The notes: generated by a model from the letters alone, not told the origin. A stretch of 64,000 bases of DNA from Paenibacillus sp. SZ31 (GCF_012912005.1 NZ_JABBEA010000001.1:744001-808000); one strand, 5' to 3'; positions 18,832-27,713 are shown, numbered from the stretch's first letter. Program-made: numbers and translations.

Positions 18832-19547
18832 TAGAGGTCACAGCCCTTGCTCGAATTCAGAGTTGTGATGCTGAAATCCACACCGAACTGAATTAGTCCC
18901 AGTTTACGGGCAACATGCTGTGAAGCGAGATTATCCCAGGATGTACTGTAGATCGGCATGCGTCCACGCTCCTTAACATCATACTGCCAGCACTTTACGG
19001 TCTCCGCTGCATATCCATGTCCTCTATAATCGGGTGCCGTATACAGGCTCGCCTCTACACCATGAATGGAGACCCTTGCGGAGCAGCACACTGCCACAGC
19101 TGAACCCTCAATAGCATAAGCGGCAACAGGGCTTTTTTCATGCAAGTGTTCCGTTAATTCCGGAAAATGCTCCGCCAGCAAATAACGTTGCTCATGACCA
19201 ATTAACTGAACCTTCAGATCCCACTCATCTGATGTTTCAGGAAAAGCATAGGCGGGTCCCATCCATACATGGTTAACTGGCTCAAAGGTTTCCACCTTTC
19301 GAATCAGTTTCGGAATATCCAATGGAAGCTCGCTATCCTTACCCAACTCACCCATTAGATTCGGCGGTAACTGCTCATGGTAATAGGTCAGTGAACCGGC
19401 AGAAGTCATGCCGATAAAAATGGCTGGAGCCTGCCCACCACCCGGTTCGTTAATGCTTAGGAGGCGCTGTTGCTCGTTGATCGTATATAAAGTATTCGCT
19501 TGTATTTTCAACATTTCGATAGGTGACAGGTTCGATTCTGGAAGCAT
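18831..19547 (-). CDS. GNAT family N-acetyltransferase (two-part, 238 aa)
   Basis: The GNAT fold is in the C-terminal half. APDYRGHGYAAETVKCW is the acetyl-CoA loop, followed by STSWDNLASQHVARKLGLIQFG, which resembles the WxNxxSxxxxxKLGF ending of RimJ/YjdJ-like groups. The N-terminal ~110 residues are unusual and of unknown role. It ends with a one-base overlap to the next GNAT and starts three bases after the zinc-ribbon gene, so it belongs to the 17.9-22 kb minus-strand run. Confidence 0.82.
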   Translation of the reverse strand: MLPESNLSPIEMLKIQANTLYTINEQQRLLSINEPGGGQAPAIFIGMTSAGSLTYYHEQLPPNLMGELGKDSELPLDIPKLIRKVETFEPVNHVWMGPAYAFPETSDEWDLKVQLIGHEQRYLLAEHFPELTEHLHEKSPVAAYAIEGSAVAVCCSARVSIHGVEASLYTAPDYRGHGYAAETVKCWQYDVKERGRMPIYSTSWDNLASQHVARKLGLIQFGVDFSITTLNSSKGCDL

Positions 19548-19549
19548 AA

Positions 19550-19921
19550 CTAAGAAGTTAACCTTTGCAATAATCGTTCGCCTACACTGCCTTTACCAGC
19601 TTCCTGCTGCTCAAGAAATTCGGATAATTGACGTAAATCAGCCGGGCGATATCCAGCCCCGCACCCGCAATTATGATAGGTAAAACCATGACGATACAGC
19701 ATCATGACTTTGGTCCATTGCTTGGTATCATTTTGCTTAGGTGCCTGGAAATCCTGACCCATGCTAACCATAGATGCGGCACATTGCGGGCACTTATATT
19801 CAAGCTTTGCAGCCACTACAGGACTCAGATCATATCTGGAAACTTGTTTAAATGATTTGCCACAGTTGAAACATGCATAGATGTCTTTATATGGTCCTGA
19901 CAAGGCATATCTGCACATCAT
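19550..19921 (-). CDS. Zinc-ribbon protein of unknown function
   Basis: The product has 123 residues. Two Cys pairs, CFNC and CPQC about 30 residues apart, form a probable zinc ribbon, and a third cluster NCGCGAGYRPADL lies near residue 90. Zinc binding is inferred from the pattern. The start at 19921 is preferred because AAGGGGGTGCAG lies just upstream; the longer frame to 20014 has no site. The C-terminus ends in LLQRLTS. No function is known. Confidence 0.72.
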   Translation of the reverse strand: MMCRYALSGPYKDIYACFNCGKSFKQVSRYDLSPVVAAKLEYKCPQCAASMVSMGQDFQAPKQNDTKQWTKVMMLYRHGFTYHNCGCGAGYRPADLRQLSEFLEQQEAGKGSVGERLLQRLTS

Positions 19922-20010
19922 CTGCACCCCCTTAATAATTTCCATTATACGGGATTTCACACGCACATACGAATGGATTTTGCATATTTGCGAAAATTCC
20001 ACCCACTCAC

Positions 20011-20895
20011 TCATTGACCTTGCATCGCAGCTTCTTTCCAGGCCTCACCAAGTTCCGCAATCGTTGCGTACCGCTCGGACCGCTCGTCGCTCACTGCACG
20101 TTTCACAACCTGATACAATGCTTCTCCGGCATCCCATCTGAAATAGGAACGATCTTTCTCCCCGCCAAGCAACCCGAACGCCATTGCCCCCATATTGAAT
20201 ACATTGGTAACCACATCTATGGGCGCGCCTAGCTCAAACTCTTCGGGAGACATAAAGCGGGAAGATCCCCACATGCGCCCCATGGTATTGGTAAAAGAGC
20301 CCTTCCGATACAGATCGATATCACAAATTTTCATCGCGTGTTTGTCAAAATCATAGATCAGACTGCCATCATACAAATCAACAGCCACATAACCTCTTCG
20401 TTCCACCTCGATATGAAAATCCAGAATCTGTTCCATCGCCCGAATGCGTATCTCCACTGGAAGCTGTCTGAACCGATAATAGGGCGAACGCAGATCTTCA
20501 TATTTGGCCGGAGGCGGAAAATACCAATGGGAGTGCAGACACTCGCCATCCACCCAGTCGAAGACACAGGCATAGCCATCATCTGTTGCAAAATGATCCG
20601 TTAGTCGAATCAACGTGTCATGCGCCAAATCTTCATAAACGGAAACAGATGATTTCAGATTAAGAATGGCTTCCTGGGGACTTCCCGTATGATTCGCATG
20701 AATTGTATGTGCTCCCGCATACTTTACGAACAATTTCTTTCCATCCTGTTGCACAATACCGAAGGAGAGATTCCCTGAATCCTGCTGATCGAATACGCGA
20801 AAGACCGTACCCAAGGGCCGTAACCAATCGAAAGAATGAGACTCTTTTAAGACAAAGGAAACACCATCGATCTCATGTTCAACATGATCTGTCAT
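20011..20895 (-). CDS. Divergent serine/threonine protein kinase-like protein
   Basis: The product has 294 residues with the order of a protein kinase domain. K58 (KLFVKYAG) is the likely ATP-anchoring lysine, VFDWVDGE is the hinge, AVDLYDGS has D173 at the catalytic Asp position, CDID (191-194) replaces DFG, and SPEEF (216-220) matches APE. The HRD histidine and arginine, the loop lysine and the usual Asn are changed, so activity may be altered or lost. No membrane helix or sensor domain. The start overlaps the stop of the GNAT upstream by four bases (ATGA). Confidence 0.8.
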   Translation of the reverse strand: MTDHVEHEIDGVSFVLKESHSFDWLRPLGTVFRVFDQQDSGNLSFGIVQQDGKKLFVKYAGAHTIHANHTGSPQEAILNLKSSVSVYEDLAHDTLIRLTDHFATDDGYACVFDWVDGECLHSHWYFPPPAKYEDLRSPYYRFRQLPVEIRIRAMEQILDFHIEVERRGYVAVDLYDGSLIYDFDKHAMKICDIDLYRKGSFTNTMGRMWGSSRFMSPEEFELGAPIDVVTNVFNMGAMAFGLLGGEKDRSYFRWDAGEALYQVVKRAVSDERSERYATIAELGEAWKEAAMQGQ

Positions 20896-21470
20896 AGGGC
20901 TCCTCCTGTTGTGATATCATCATCCAATGTTGAACGCTCCGTATAAAAGTAATTCATATGCGCCTCATCATATCCCTGACCATGGACTTCCAATGCGTTT
21001 CGCTCAATGCCGTATACTTCAAATCCATGTTGTTCGTATAAACGTCTGGCTGATTCATTCGTTGTAACTACACTCAGATTAATCTGCTTGATGCCCTCCA
21101 GATGTCTTCCCCGATCCAGCACCTCGCGGAGCAAGCGCGAAGCCAGCCCACTTCCCCGATATTGCGGAGCTACATAGACGCCCCAGATCATGCCTTTGTG
21201 CCTGAGCTTCAGGCCATGTTCCCTTTTGAAACCCATCATTCCCGCCAGTGTTCCTTCTGCTGTGTATGCCCCGAGAATATAATCATCGGGCTCATTATGT
21301 ATGCGTTCCTGCACTTCATTCATGGGGATCTGAATGGACAATTCAAACGAAGCCCCGAAGGCTTCAGGATGTGTTTTCAATGCTTCCAGTCGCAAAGGCC
21401 AGTAGATGTCTGCTTCATCCCGCTGAATATTACGAATGATATATGTCTCTTGCTTTCCATACTCGTTCAT
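20892..21470 (-). CDS. GNAT family N-acetyltransferase
   Basis: The product has 192 residues. The acetyl-CoA motif APQYRGSGLASRLL and the ending ARRLYEQHGFEVYGIERNA are both clear. The start overlaps the stop of the DJ-1/PfpI gene by four bases and its stop overlaps the kinase start by four, so the three are translationally coupled. The acceptor is unknown. Confidence 0.87.
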   Translation of the reverse strand: MNEYGKQETYIIRNIQRDEADIYWPLRLEALKTHPEAFGASFELSIQIPMNEVQERIHNEPDDYILGAYTAEGTLAGMMGFKREHGLKLRHKGMIWGVYVAPQYRGSGLASRLLREVLDRGRHLEGIKQINLSVVTTNESARRLYEQHGFEVYGIERNALEVHGQGYDEAHMNYFYTERSTLDDDITTGGAL

Positions 21471-22048
21471 TCTTCGACCACTCCCTGCATCTCATAAGGA
21501 TAATCGATCTGAAGTTTTACATTCGCTGCCGCTTCCTGTCCTGCAAGCAACCCAACAACATAAATCCCCAGATCAATGGACGTGGCTACTCCACCGGCTG
21601 TAATTACATTTCCATCTTTTACAATCCGCTTCTGAATTACCTCAGTGACATACGGCTCAAGCAAATCATATGCACCGGGATGTGTTGTTGCTTTTCTACC
21701 GGATAAAAAACCAGCCGCACCCAGCAGCAGAGAGCCTGTGCACACCGAAACCTTCAAAGGCACAGACTCAGCCTGTTTCAGCCAACCTACGAAGGCCTCG
21801 TCATATCGAAGCTTGCGCGTTCCCATGCCCCCGGGGATAAACACGAGATCATACTCCGACAGGTCAGGCTTCACTCGATCCACCTTCAGCGTTAAACCAG
21901 ACTCATCCGTGACCTGATCTGTCATGGCACAGGTTTCCCACGTCGTTCCTTTGGTGGGTTCAAAGAAATTCAACCGATTGATCACATCATAAAATCCTGC
22001 AAAATCAAGGAAAGTCAGCCCATCAAACAAAACGAATGCCATTTTCAT
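21467..22048 (-). CDS. DJ-1/PfpI family protein
   Basis: The product has 193 residues with the class I glutamine amidotransferase-like fold. The nucleophile elbow holds C103 (SVCTGSLLLGAAG), with FIPGGMGTRKL as the oxyanion/Glu region and KATTHPGAYDLL after it, a pattern shared with isonitrile-hydratase-like and stress DJ-1 proteins. The start at 22048 has GGAGG upstream; the longer frame to 22078 lacks one. It is followed directly by the GNAT-kinase pair. The reaction is unknown; a role in oxidative or carbonyl stress is only a family-level guess. Confidence 0.85.
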   Translation of the reverse strand: MKMAFVLFDGLTFLDFAGFYDVINRLNFFEPTKGTTWETCAMTDQVTDESGLTLKVDRVKPDLSEYDLVFIPGGMGTRKLRYDEAFVGWLKQAESVPLKVSVCTGSLLLGAAGFLSGRKATTHPGAYDLLEPYVTEVIQKRIVKDGNVITAGGVATSIDLGIYVVGLLAGQEAAANVKLQIDYPYEMQGVVEE

Positions 22049-22064
22049 TGGTAACCTCCGCGTT

Positions 22065-22211
22065 TTAATTTGGTGCATCCTGATTATGTTTCTGATTCCG
22101 ATCCCGGTCCATTGCTTCCTTCACCCGGTCACGCACTGGCAACTTGCTATTGATATGAAAGAGCAGACCCACAATCGCAAGAAGTAAAATAATGACGATG
22201 AATTCGAATAT
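22065..22211 (-). CDS. Small single-pass membrane protein, non-canonical start
   Basis: A 48-codon frame encodes a short hydrophobic helix (EFIVIILLLAIVGLLF) followed by a basic and polar tail (KLPVRDRVKEAMDRDRN). GGGAGG lies eight bases before an ATA codon, and a stop codon lies in frame just upstream, so no ATG, GTG or TTG is available before the helix. Either ATA is used as the start, or an ATG has mutated and the gene is decaying. It fits between the SDR gene (51 bases upstream) and the DJ-1 gene (16 bases downstream) on the same strand. Confidence 0.45.
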   Translation of the reverse strand: MFEFIVIILLLAIVGLLFHINSKLPVRDRVKEAMDRDRNQKHNQDAPN

Positions 22212-22261
22212 GGCTTATCCCTCCCAATCGGAATTATGCAATCGTATCTCCTGCCTAATCG

Positions 22262-23182
22262 CTATTTTAAGCTACGGGCGATGATCCGCTCCAGCCACTT
22301 CCAGGGTAGCAACGCTTTGCCAATGATGAGCACACGCGAACCTTTTCCCAGCGCATATCGAAGCCTCGGTGCACGCATCCGCGCAATTCGGCCGATCAGA
22401 TCTGCCACTTCCTGTGGGTCAGGTGCAGTCTCACTCGCATGTTTGGAATAACGAAGAACCGCATCCAACTTATGCTTATACGGAGAGTCCTCGCTCCGGT
22501 GAATCTCACCCAAACCTTTATTCCAGATCGGTGTGCGATAAGAGCCAGGCTCAACTAATACCACCCGAACACCGAACGAAGACATCTCATGACGCAAACT
22601 TTCCGTAAATCCTTCCACAGCGAATTTGGAGGCAGCATAGGGCGCATACCCTGGGAAACCGGACAACCCGCTGACGCTGGACAAGTTAATAATCAGCCCC
22701 TGCTCTTGTTCACGCATCACAGGCAAGACCGCACGTGTCACAGCGATTAATCCAAACAAATTCGTTTCCATCTGGCGCCGCCAATCCTCCATCGATACTT
22801 CCTCAATGAACCCGCCCACCGCAAATCCCGCATTGTTCACCAGCATGTCGATTCGACCATTATTGTGAAGTACGGTCCCCACAGCTTTCTGCACCGATTC
22901 AGTATCGGTCACGTCCAGTTGCACATATTGCAAACGTTCGGTTATCCCCGCCTGTTCAGCCAGTTTCACCAATTCTTCTCTTCGACTCAGATCACGCATT
23001 GTAGCAACAACGCGATACCCCTGCTTGGCAAGGGTGATTGCCGTAAGCATACCAAAACCACTGGAGGTACCCGTAATTAAGGCAACCGGAGCGTTATCTC
23101 TCTCCTTTGTCTTACTCACTGAATCAAGACCCGTGTTAATTCGTCCTTGCTCGTCCTCTGTTAAGTGTTCATCAGCTGTCAC
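22262..23182 (-). CDS. SDR family NAD(P)-dependent oxidoreductase
   Basis: The product has 306 residues. The Rossmann motif TGTSSGFG is preceded by an unusual ~35-residue hydrophilic N-terminal extension. VNNAG, a Ser in NLSSVSG and YAASK give the classical catalytic set. A hydrophobic C-terminal end (VLIIGKALLPWKWLERII) may sit on the membrane. The GTG at 23182 is preferred, with AGAAGGA before it. It is the last gene of the operon that begins at 28704, 67 bases after the adenylating enzyme. It may reduce a keto intermediate of that pathway; the substrate is unknown. Confidence 0.85.
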   Translation of the reverse strand: MTADEHLTEDEQGRINTGLDSVSKTKERDNAPVALITGTSSGFGMLTAITLAKQGYRVVATMRDLSRREELVKLAEQAGITERLQYVQLDVTDTESVQKAVGTVLHNNGRIDMLVNNAGFAVGGFIEEVSMEDWRRQMETNLFGLIAVTRAVLPVMREQEQGLIINLSSVSGLSGFPGYAPYAASKFAVEGFTESLRHEMSSFGVRVVLVEPGSYRTPIWNKGLGEIHRSEDSPYKHKLDAVLRYSKHASETAPDPQEVADLIGRIARMRAPRLRYALGKGSRVLIIGKALLPWKWLERIIARSLK

Positions 23183-23249
23183 GGTGTGTCCTTCTTTCCT
23201 TGGTAAATTACTTACTTCCGTTCCTACCATACCGCACGGCCCCTATTGC

Positions 23250-24578
23250 TTAATCCGCCACTCCGTTATGCCGTCTCTCAACTCTGCGTAGCTTTGTAAT
23301 TCCCGGTTCAAACGTATATGGAACGAATCTGACCTCAGGCAAAGTACACTCCAGACGCTCTCCCAGCTTCATTAGTTCCAACAGTACATTGGTCTCAACC
23401 TGAGCCATTACTGCGTTCCCGCCAAGCCGAAGGGATACTTCCATTGATCCGTCCCCCTGCTGCACCACACGATAATGTTCAATATCCGGCGAAGCCGCAA
23501 TGACCGAACGAGTGACGAAATCAGGAAAGACCGGTACCGCCTCACCCGTATGCAGTTGTGAAAAATAAAGCGTGTCATCACAGCGGCCTTCAATCCGCTC
23601 AATGGCGGTAAACGGGGAACCACAGGCACACGGCAGCGCCGCCTCGGTCAGAATATCATTCAGCCGATACCGGATGATCGGCTGTGATGTTCTGGAGAAG
23701 TCCGTAATAATGGGCACGAACCGCCGGGTGGCGGGATCAATGAACTCTTTTTCAATATGAACGATGTCTTCATTCAAATGCAGTGTGCCATAGCGACAGG
23801 TCGCACCCAAGAACCCTTCTGTACACTGATAGACTTGATGAACGGTCTGTCCGAAGACCTTCTCCAACACCTTGCGATCCAGGGGGTCCAGCACCTCGGC
23901 AACAGAGATGATTTTATCTGGTACAGCGGTCAAGTGGCCCGCCACATAAGCGTCCGCCAACAAACGCAGCATGGATGGAGGAGCCACCCACACGGTAGGT
24001 TGGTAGGTTTCCAGCCGTTTCACCAAGGTCTCCACACGCTCCAGCAGATCAAAGTACTGAAACTGCAATTTGCCACGCTGCACCGATTCATACAGATTAC
24101 TGTTAGCCCGCAGGAAAAACGCAATCTTTGCAGGTTTCCACAGTCCACCAGGCAGCAACTTAGCTAGTACCGTACCCGTCCACGCATCCTGCTCGCGATC
24201 ACTCACCAGAAATATCCCCCGGTTCCCTGACGTGCCCGAAGACAGTCCAACCGTCACGCCTTGAATGGAAGGTTTGAAGTCACGTGTTTCTTCACTTTCG
24301 CCTGCAAGAGCCAGCGCTTCGTCCTTGGTAATGCCCACCGTGTTCAGTGTATCGAAGTGCTCCATCATGATCGATTTGTCAATCAACGGAAATCTTCTCC
24401 AGTCGGATGCGTTCAAGCTACCCCACCACTTCCGGTAAAATGGAGATCGGGCACGGATCTGATGAACATGCCGAATAATCCGGCGCTCTTGCCAGCGCTC
24501 CAGTTGTTCTCGCGTTTTCCATGTTCGCAGCCCACGTGCGAGCGCATAATGAACCACAATGCGAAGGGTATTGCTCAT
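23250..24578 (-). CDS. Adenylate-forming enzyme, F390 synthetase/PaaK-like
   Basis: The product has 442 residues of the phenylacetate-CoA ligase/coenzyme F390 synthetase-like branch of ANL enzymes. LSSGTSGNRGIF is the phosphate loop, YQCTEGF the A5-like motif, and RYRLNDIL the A7-like Asp/Arg region. Such proteins activate a carboxylate as acyl-AMP. In olefin pathways a related ANL enzyme, OleC, makes a beta-lactone; this protein is not a close OleC by eye. ATG at 24578 with AGGAGGG upstream, overlapping the MBL stop by four bases. The substrate is not known. Confidence 0.8.
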   Translation of the reverse strand: MSNTLRIVVHYALARGLRTWKTREQLERWQERRIIRHVHQIRARSPFYRKWWGSLNASDWRRFPLIDKSIMMEHFDTLNTVGITKDEALALAGESEETRDFKPSIQGVTVGLSSGTSGNRGIFLVSDREQDAWTGTVLAKLLPGGLWKPAKIAFFLRANSNLYESVQRGKLQFQYFDLLERVETLVKRLETYQPTVWVAPPSMLRLLADAYVAGHLTAVPDKIISVAEVLDPLDRKVLEKVFGQTVHQVYQCTEGFLGATCRYGTLHLNEDIVHIEKEFIDPATRRFVPIITDFSRTSQPIIRYRLNDILTEAALPCACGSPFTAIERIEGRCDDTLYFSQLHTGEAVPVFPDFVTRSVIAASPDIEHYRVVQQGDGSMEVSLRLGGNAVMAQVETNVLLELMKLGERLECTLPEVRFVPYTFEPGITKLRRVERRHNGVAD

Positions 24579-25435
24579 CGTTTCAGCCCTCCTGTACCCC
24601 AAGCGTCCAGTACATCTCGACAATGACTCGGCACAATCCGAATGTGGGGAAACTGCTGATGCAGCTGGACCAACTTGTCAAAGTTACGGTGGTATTCCTG
24701 TCGATTCGACATAATGATTCCAGCAAGAATATTCGGTCTGCGCTGTTCACGAAAAGCCCGACTCGACCATACCGCGTCCGCGCAGAGAAAATAGTCATGT
24801 TCTTCTGTACGCAACAGCAGTCCCATCATGCCTTCCGCATGACCGGATACATCCACCCCAAGCAGACTGCCATCACCAAAGATGTCGTAGACCTCATCAA
24901 AAGGGAAAGCTTCCCCCGCTCTTGTCCATCGCTCAGGCTCACACGTAACTGGCAATGATCTGGCCATAAAATCCTCGGGCAACAACCCAGCAAGAAAACC
25001 TGCTTTTACAGCCGCAATCGGACCAAGTGAGCGCACAGCATCATAGGCCCTTGGCAGATAGATAAATTGTGCCTCCGGGAAATCTCGTACACCCGCGATA
25101 TGATCGCCGTGAAAATGAGAGAGGATGATATACCGAATATCGGAAGCTTTCAGTCCAAGCCCAGCCAGAAAATGAACGGCACTATCCTCTTCACGATAGA
25201 CCACAGGTGTAATATGACGATACAGTGCGTTGGGCAGACGAGCCGTTTCTTCAAATAAGCGGGAGCTATATCCCGTATCCAACAGGATCGGTCCATGTAC
25301 GGGATGAATGATGCAAGCAAATCCTGCCGGGAAAGGTACTGTACTCAATCGACCACCACGCAGCGTCAGAAACTCTGGATGTGTACAGTAACCCGCCGCA
25401 CCCAAATATATTTTCACCGGAGTTGTTGTCAGCAT
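24575..25435 (-). CDS. MBL-fold metallo-hydrolase
   Basis: The product has 286 residues of the metallo-beta-lactamase fold. Zinc ligands: SHFHGDHIAG (HxHxDH), a His in DVSGHAEGMMG, an Asp in FLCADAVW and a His in IVPSHCRDV. The DTGYSS block is also present. This full set resembles AHL-lactonase-like hydrolases that open lactones or esters. It sits inside the KASIII/ATP-grasp/OleD-like operon, overlapping both neighbours, so a lactone, thioester or beta-lactone made by the pathway is a reasonable substrate guess. Confidence 0.87.
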   Translation of the reverse strand: MLTTTPVKIYLGAAGYCTHPEFLTLRGGRLSTVPFPAGFACIIHPVHGPILLDTGYSSRLFEETARLPNALYRHITPVVYREEDSAVHFLAGLGLKASDIRYIILSHFHGDHIAGVRDFPEAQFIYLPRAYDAVRSLGPIAAVKAGFLAGLLPEDFMARSLPVTCEPERWTRAGEAFPFDEVYDIFGDGSLLGVDVSGHAEGMMGLLLRTEEHDYFLCADAVWSSRAFREQRRPNILAGIIMSNRQEYHRNFDKLVQLHQQFPHIRIVPSHCRDVLDAWGTGGLKR

Positions 25436-26424
25436 GATTCAGCCCTCCACCAGTCTGCAAATTGTTGTAATCCCTCTTCAATGGACACCCGAGGGATGTA
25501 CCCCAATTGCTCCCGTGCATCCGTAATATCCAACGTCTGTGGGATGGATAAGGAGCCGACTGTATACCGTGTTAACGCAGGCTCACCCAACGCAGGAATA
25601 TAGCCATGAACTCGCTCCAGCAACGCTGCCACACCATATGCCATCCGATAAGGAATGTTTCGACGACGCAAGGGCATATCTAGCATGCCAAACAGGCTGC
25701 TCACCAACTCACTGAACTCCCTTGGATCGCCATTGGAGATATTGTAAGCTCTTCCGAGCGCTTCGTCAGAGGCATCGCGACACAATAATAGGGCATCCAC
25801 CACATTATCCACACATGTCAGATCGATTAATGCCTGTCCACCACCGATCATGGGCACGCCTGATTTTGCGTTTGCTGCGACAATTCTGGGAAATAACGTC
25901 TGATCATACGGACCAAAGATCGCTCGCGGTCGAATCATGATCGACGGAAGTCCCTTCGCATGCCCCTCCATTACAACCTGCTCAGCGAGAAGCTTCGTAG
26001 CTGCATAATGATTGGCTGGTTTGGATGGCAACGGATCATTCTCATGTACGTTATATCGCGGATTGTAATTAAAATATATACTCGGAGTTGAGACATGTAT
26101 GAATCGCTGTACTTCATTATGCAGGCATACATCTACAAGATTCTGCGTCCCTTCCACATTGCTGCTATAAAAGTCACGATATCGGCCCCATGGCGAAGAT
26201 AGAGCTGCACAGTGAAACACCACATCCTGTCCCGTACACGCTTCGTTCACTGCAGCCTCATCCCGTATATCTCCATTCAGGAATCGGATTCCTGCCAACT
26301 CAAGTTCTGCACCAACCTTTGGCTGTCGGCCCATGCCAGTGACTTCCCATCCGTCTTTGGCAAGCCGCATCGCGAGGTGCCTTCCCAGACATCCCGTAGC
26401 TCCTGTAACCAATGCTCTATTCAT
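25429..26424 (-). CDS. NAD-dependent epimerase/dehydratase, OleD-like (3-beta-HSD type)
   Basis: This extended SDR has 331 residues. The NAD motif is GATGCLG (8-14). The active site has Thr in VSTPSIYF and HYAATK (YxxxK). Segments SSPWGRYRDFYSSNVEGT, IRPRAIFGPYD and LIDLTCVDNVVDA closely follow the pattern of OleD, which reduces 2-alkyl-3-keto acids in bacterial long-chain olefin synthesis. By eye this is the best-supported link of the operon to an ole-type pathway. It overlaps the ATP-grasp gene by four bases and the MBL gene by seven. Confidence 0.85.
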   Translation of the reverse strand: MNRALVTGATGCLGRHLAMRLAKDGWEVTGMGRQPKVGAELELAGIRFLNGDIRDEAAVNEACTGQDVVFHCAALSSPWGRYRDFYSSNVEGTQNLVDVCLHNEVQRFIHVSTPSIYFNYNPRYNVHENDPLPSKPANHYAATKLLAEQVVMEGHAKGLPSIMIRPRAIFGPYDQTLFPRIVAANAKSGVPMIGGGQALIDLTCVDNVVDALLLCRDASDEALGRAYNISNGDPREFSELVSSLFGMLDMPLRRRNIPYRMAYGVAALLERVHGYIPALGEPALTRYTVGSLSIPQTLDITDAREQLGYIPRVSIEEGLQQFADWWRAESC

Positions 26425-27713
26425 TGTTGTTCACCGTTCCATTCTATGTCATGAGTCAAAGCTTCAGTCAGCGAGCACTTCTGCGATCTTGCGAGTCGCC
26501 ATGCGGCCAGCACCACTCCGAATTGTTCCATTAAAGGTTGAAGATCCTGTCGTGCATAGACCACATCTCTAGCTCCACGCCACGTAGCTATCCATTTACG
26601 GAGCTTCCCTTTACCGAAGATCTGCTGCACTCCGTTTCCCAGCATGGGAAGCATGAGCATGGCTTTGCTGCCCTGTGCCGGCATGATCATTTTTCTTTCT
26701 TTGATTAATGTCTCAGGTTCAGTCAGTGCACGTACCAAGTCACCTCCGGGGTGAAACAGATGAATCCCACTCGTTGCCCTCGGATTACACTCAATTGCGT
26801 ACACTCGCCCATTCTGACCTTCTATAAAATCAAACCCAATCTGTCCGCTAAACCCCGTTGCCTCAACAAATTGTCTCACCCACGCAAGGGAACCCTCATG
26901 TTCCACCTGTTCAAAAAAAACACTCGCTCCCACGCTACCTGTACGATAGCGGCTGTCGTAAGTGGAATGCGCAACCAGATGCCCTTCATGCGCTATGCTG
27001 TATGTACATAACATCTGACCAGGAATGAATGCCTGTGCAACCCAAGGTGAAATAGAGGATAATTCCCCTTCGTCCGGAGGGTCGTTACGGATATGTCGAC
27101 GGCTCTTTTGGCTTACGTTTCCTTCCTGATCCGTCCCTGCCCCAGCGTCATCGGTCATGAGTGTTGGCATGCGAACTTTTGCTGCGAAGCGGGAATACAC
27201 CGGTTTCCATACCCAATCCCCCATCGTTTCCAGAACAGACTGAGCTTCCATCCATTCCTGCCGACTGTTGATTAGACGCGTATCCGGAACCGCAAGACCG
27301 AGTGACCCTGCAAGCTGGATAAAGTTATATTTATGGTGCAGCTCATGCAGCTGCTCCAGTGAAGAAACCAGAACACGACAGTATGAACGCAGACTGTCTG
27401 CCCCTTGAGCCACGTAGAAAACTTCTTCACACATCGGAATTAACAGGTCAATCTGCCAATCCTGAACCAACCGTTCCAGCTCCGCCAGATACGCACGTGT
27501 GTCATGACGTGGTGATGGGACCACAGCACACTGTTCCACTGCACTGGATGATTTGGTCAGATGCCGTACGGCACTCTCCGCAACATAGACCCGATGGCCT
27601 GCCCGATGAAGCATGCGTGCCAGATCGAGCGTTACGGGGGCCCTTCCGCCTGTAAGCAGTACACGGAGAGAAGCAGATGTGCGATGTCCGGTTTCCCCAG
27701 ATCTAGTAGTCAA
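26421..27713 (-). CDS. ATP-grasp domain protein
   Basis: The product has 430 residues. The N-terminal part has a Rossmann-like preATP domain (VLLTGGRAPVTLDLARMLHRAG). The ATP-grasp core follows (WVWKPVYSRFAAKV, then FIPGQMLCTYSIAHEG). QIGFDFIEGQNGRVYAIECN and PRATSG give the Mg/ATP Glu and Asn. These enzymes join a carboxylate to an amine, alcohol or thiol through an acyl-phosphate. The TTG at 27713 is preferred (GGAGG eight bases upstream), overlapping the KASIII stop by 11 bases. An ATP-grasp ligase is not part of the known ole pathway. Confidence 0.82.
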   Translation of the reverse strand: MTTRSGETGHRTSASLRVLLTGGRAPVTLDLARMLHRAGHRVYVAESAVRHLTKSSSAVEQCAVVPSPRHDTRAYLAELERLVQDWQIDLLIPMCEEVFYVAQGADSLRSYCRVLVSSLEQLHELHHKYNFIQLAGSLGLAVPDTRLINSRQEWMEAQSVLETMGDWVWKPVYSRFAAKVRMPTLMTDDAGAGTDQEGNVSQKSRRHIRNDPPDEGELSSISPWVAQAFIPGQMLCTYSIAHEGHLVAHSTYDSRYRTGSVGASVFFEQVEHEGSLAWVRQFVEATGFSGQIGFDFIEGQNGRVYAIECNPRATSGIHLFHPGGDLVRALTEPETLIKERKMIMPAQGSKAMLMLPMLGNGVQQIFGKGKLRKWIATWRGARDVVYARQDLQPLMEQFGVVLAAWRLARSQKCSLTEALTHDIEWNGEQQ

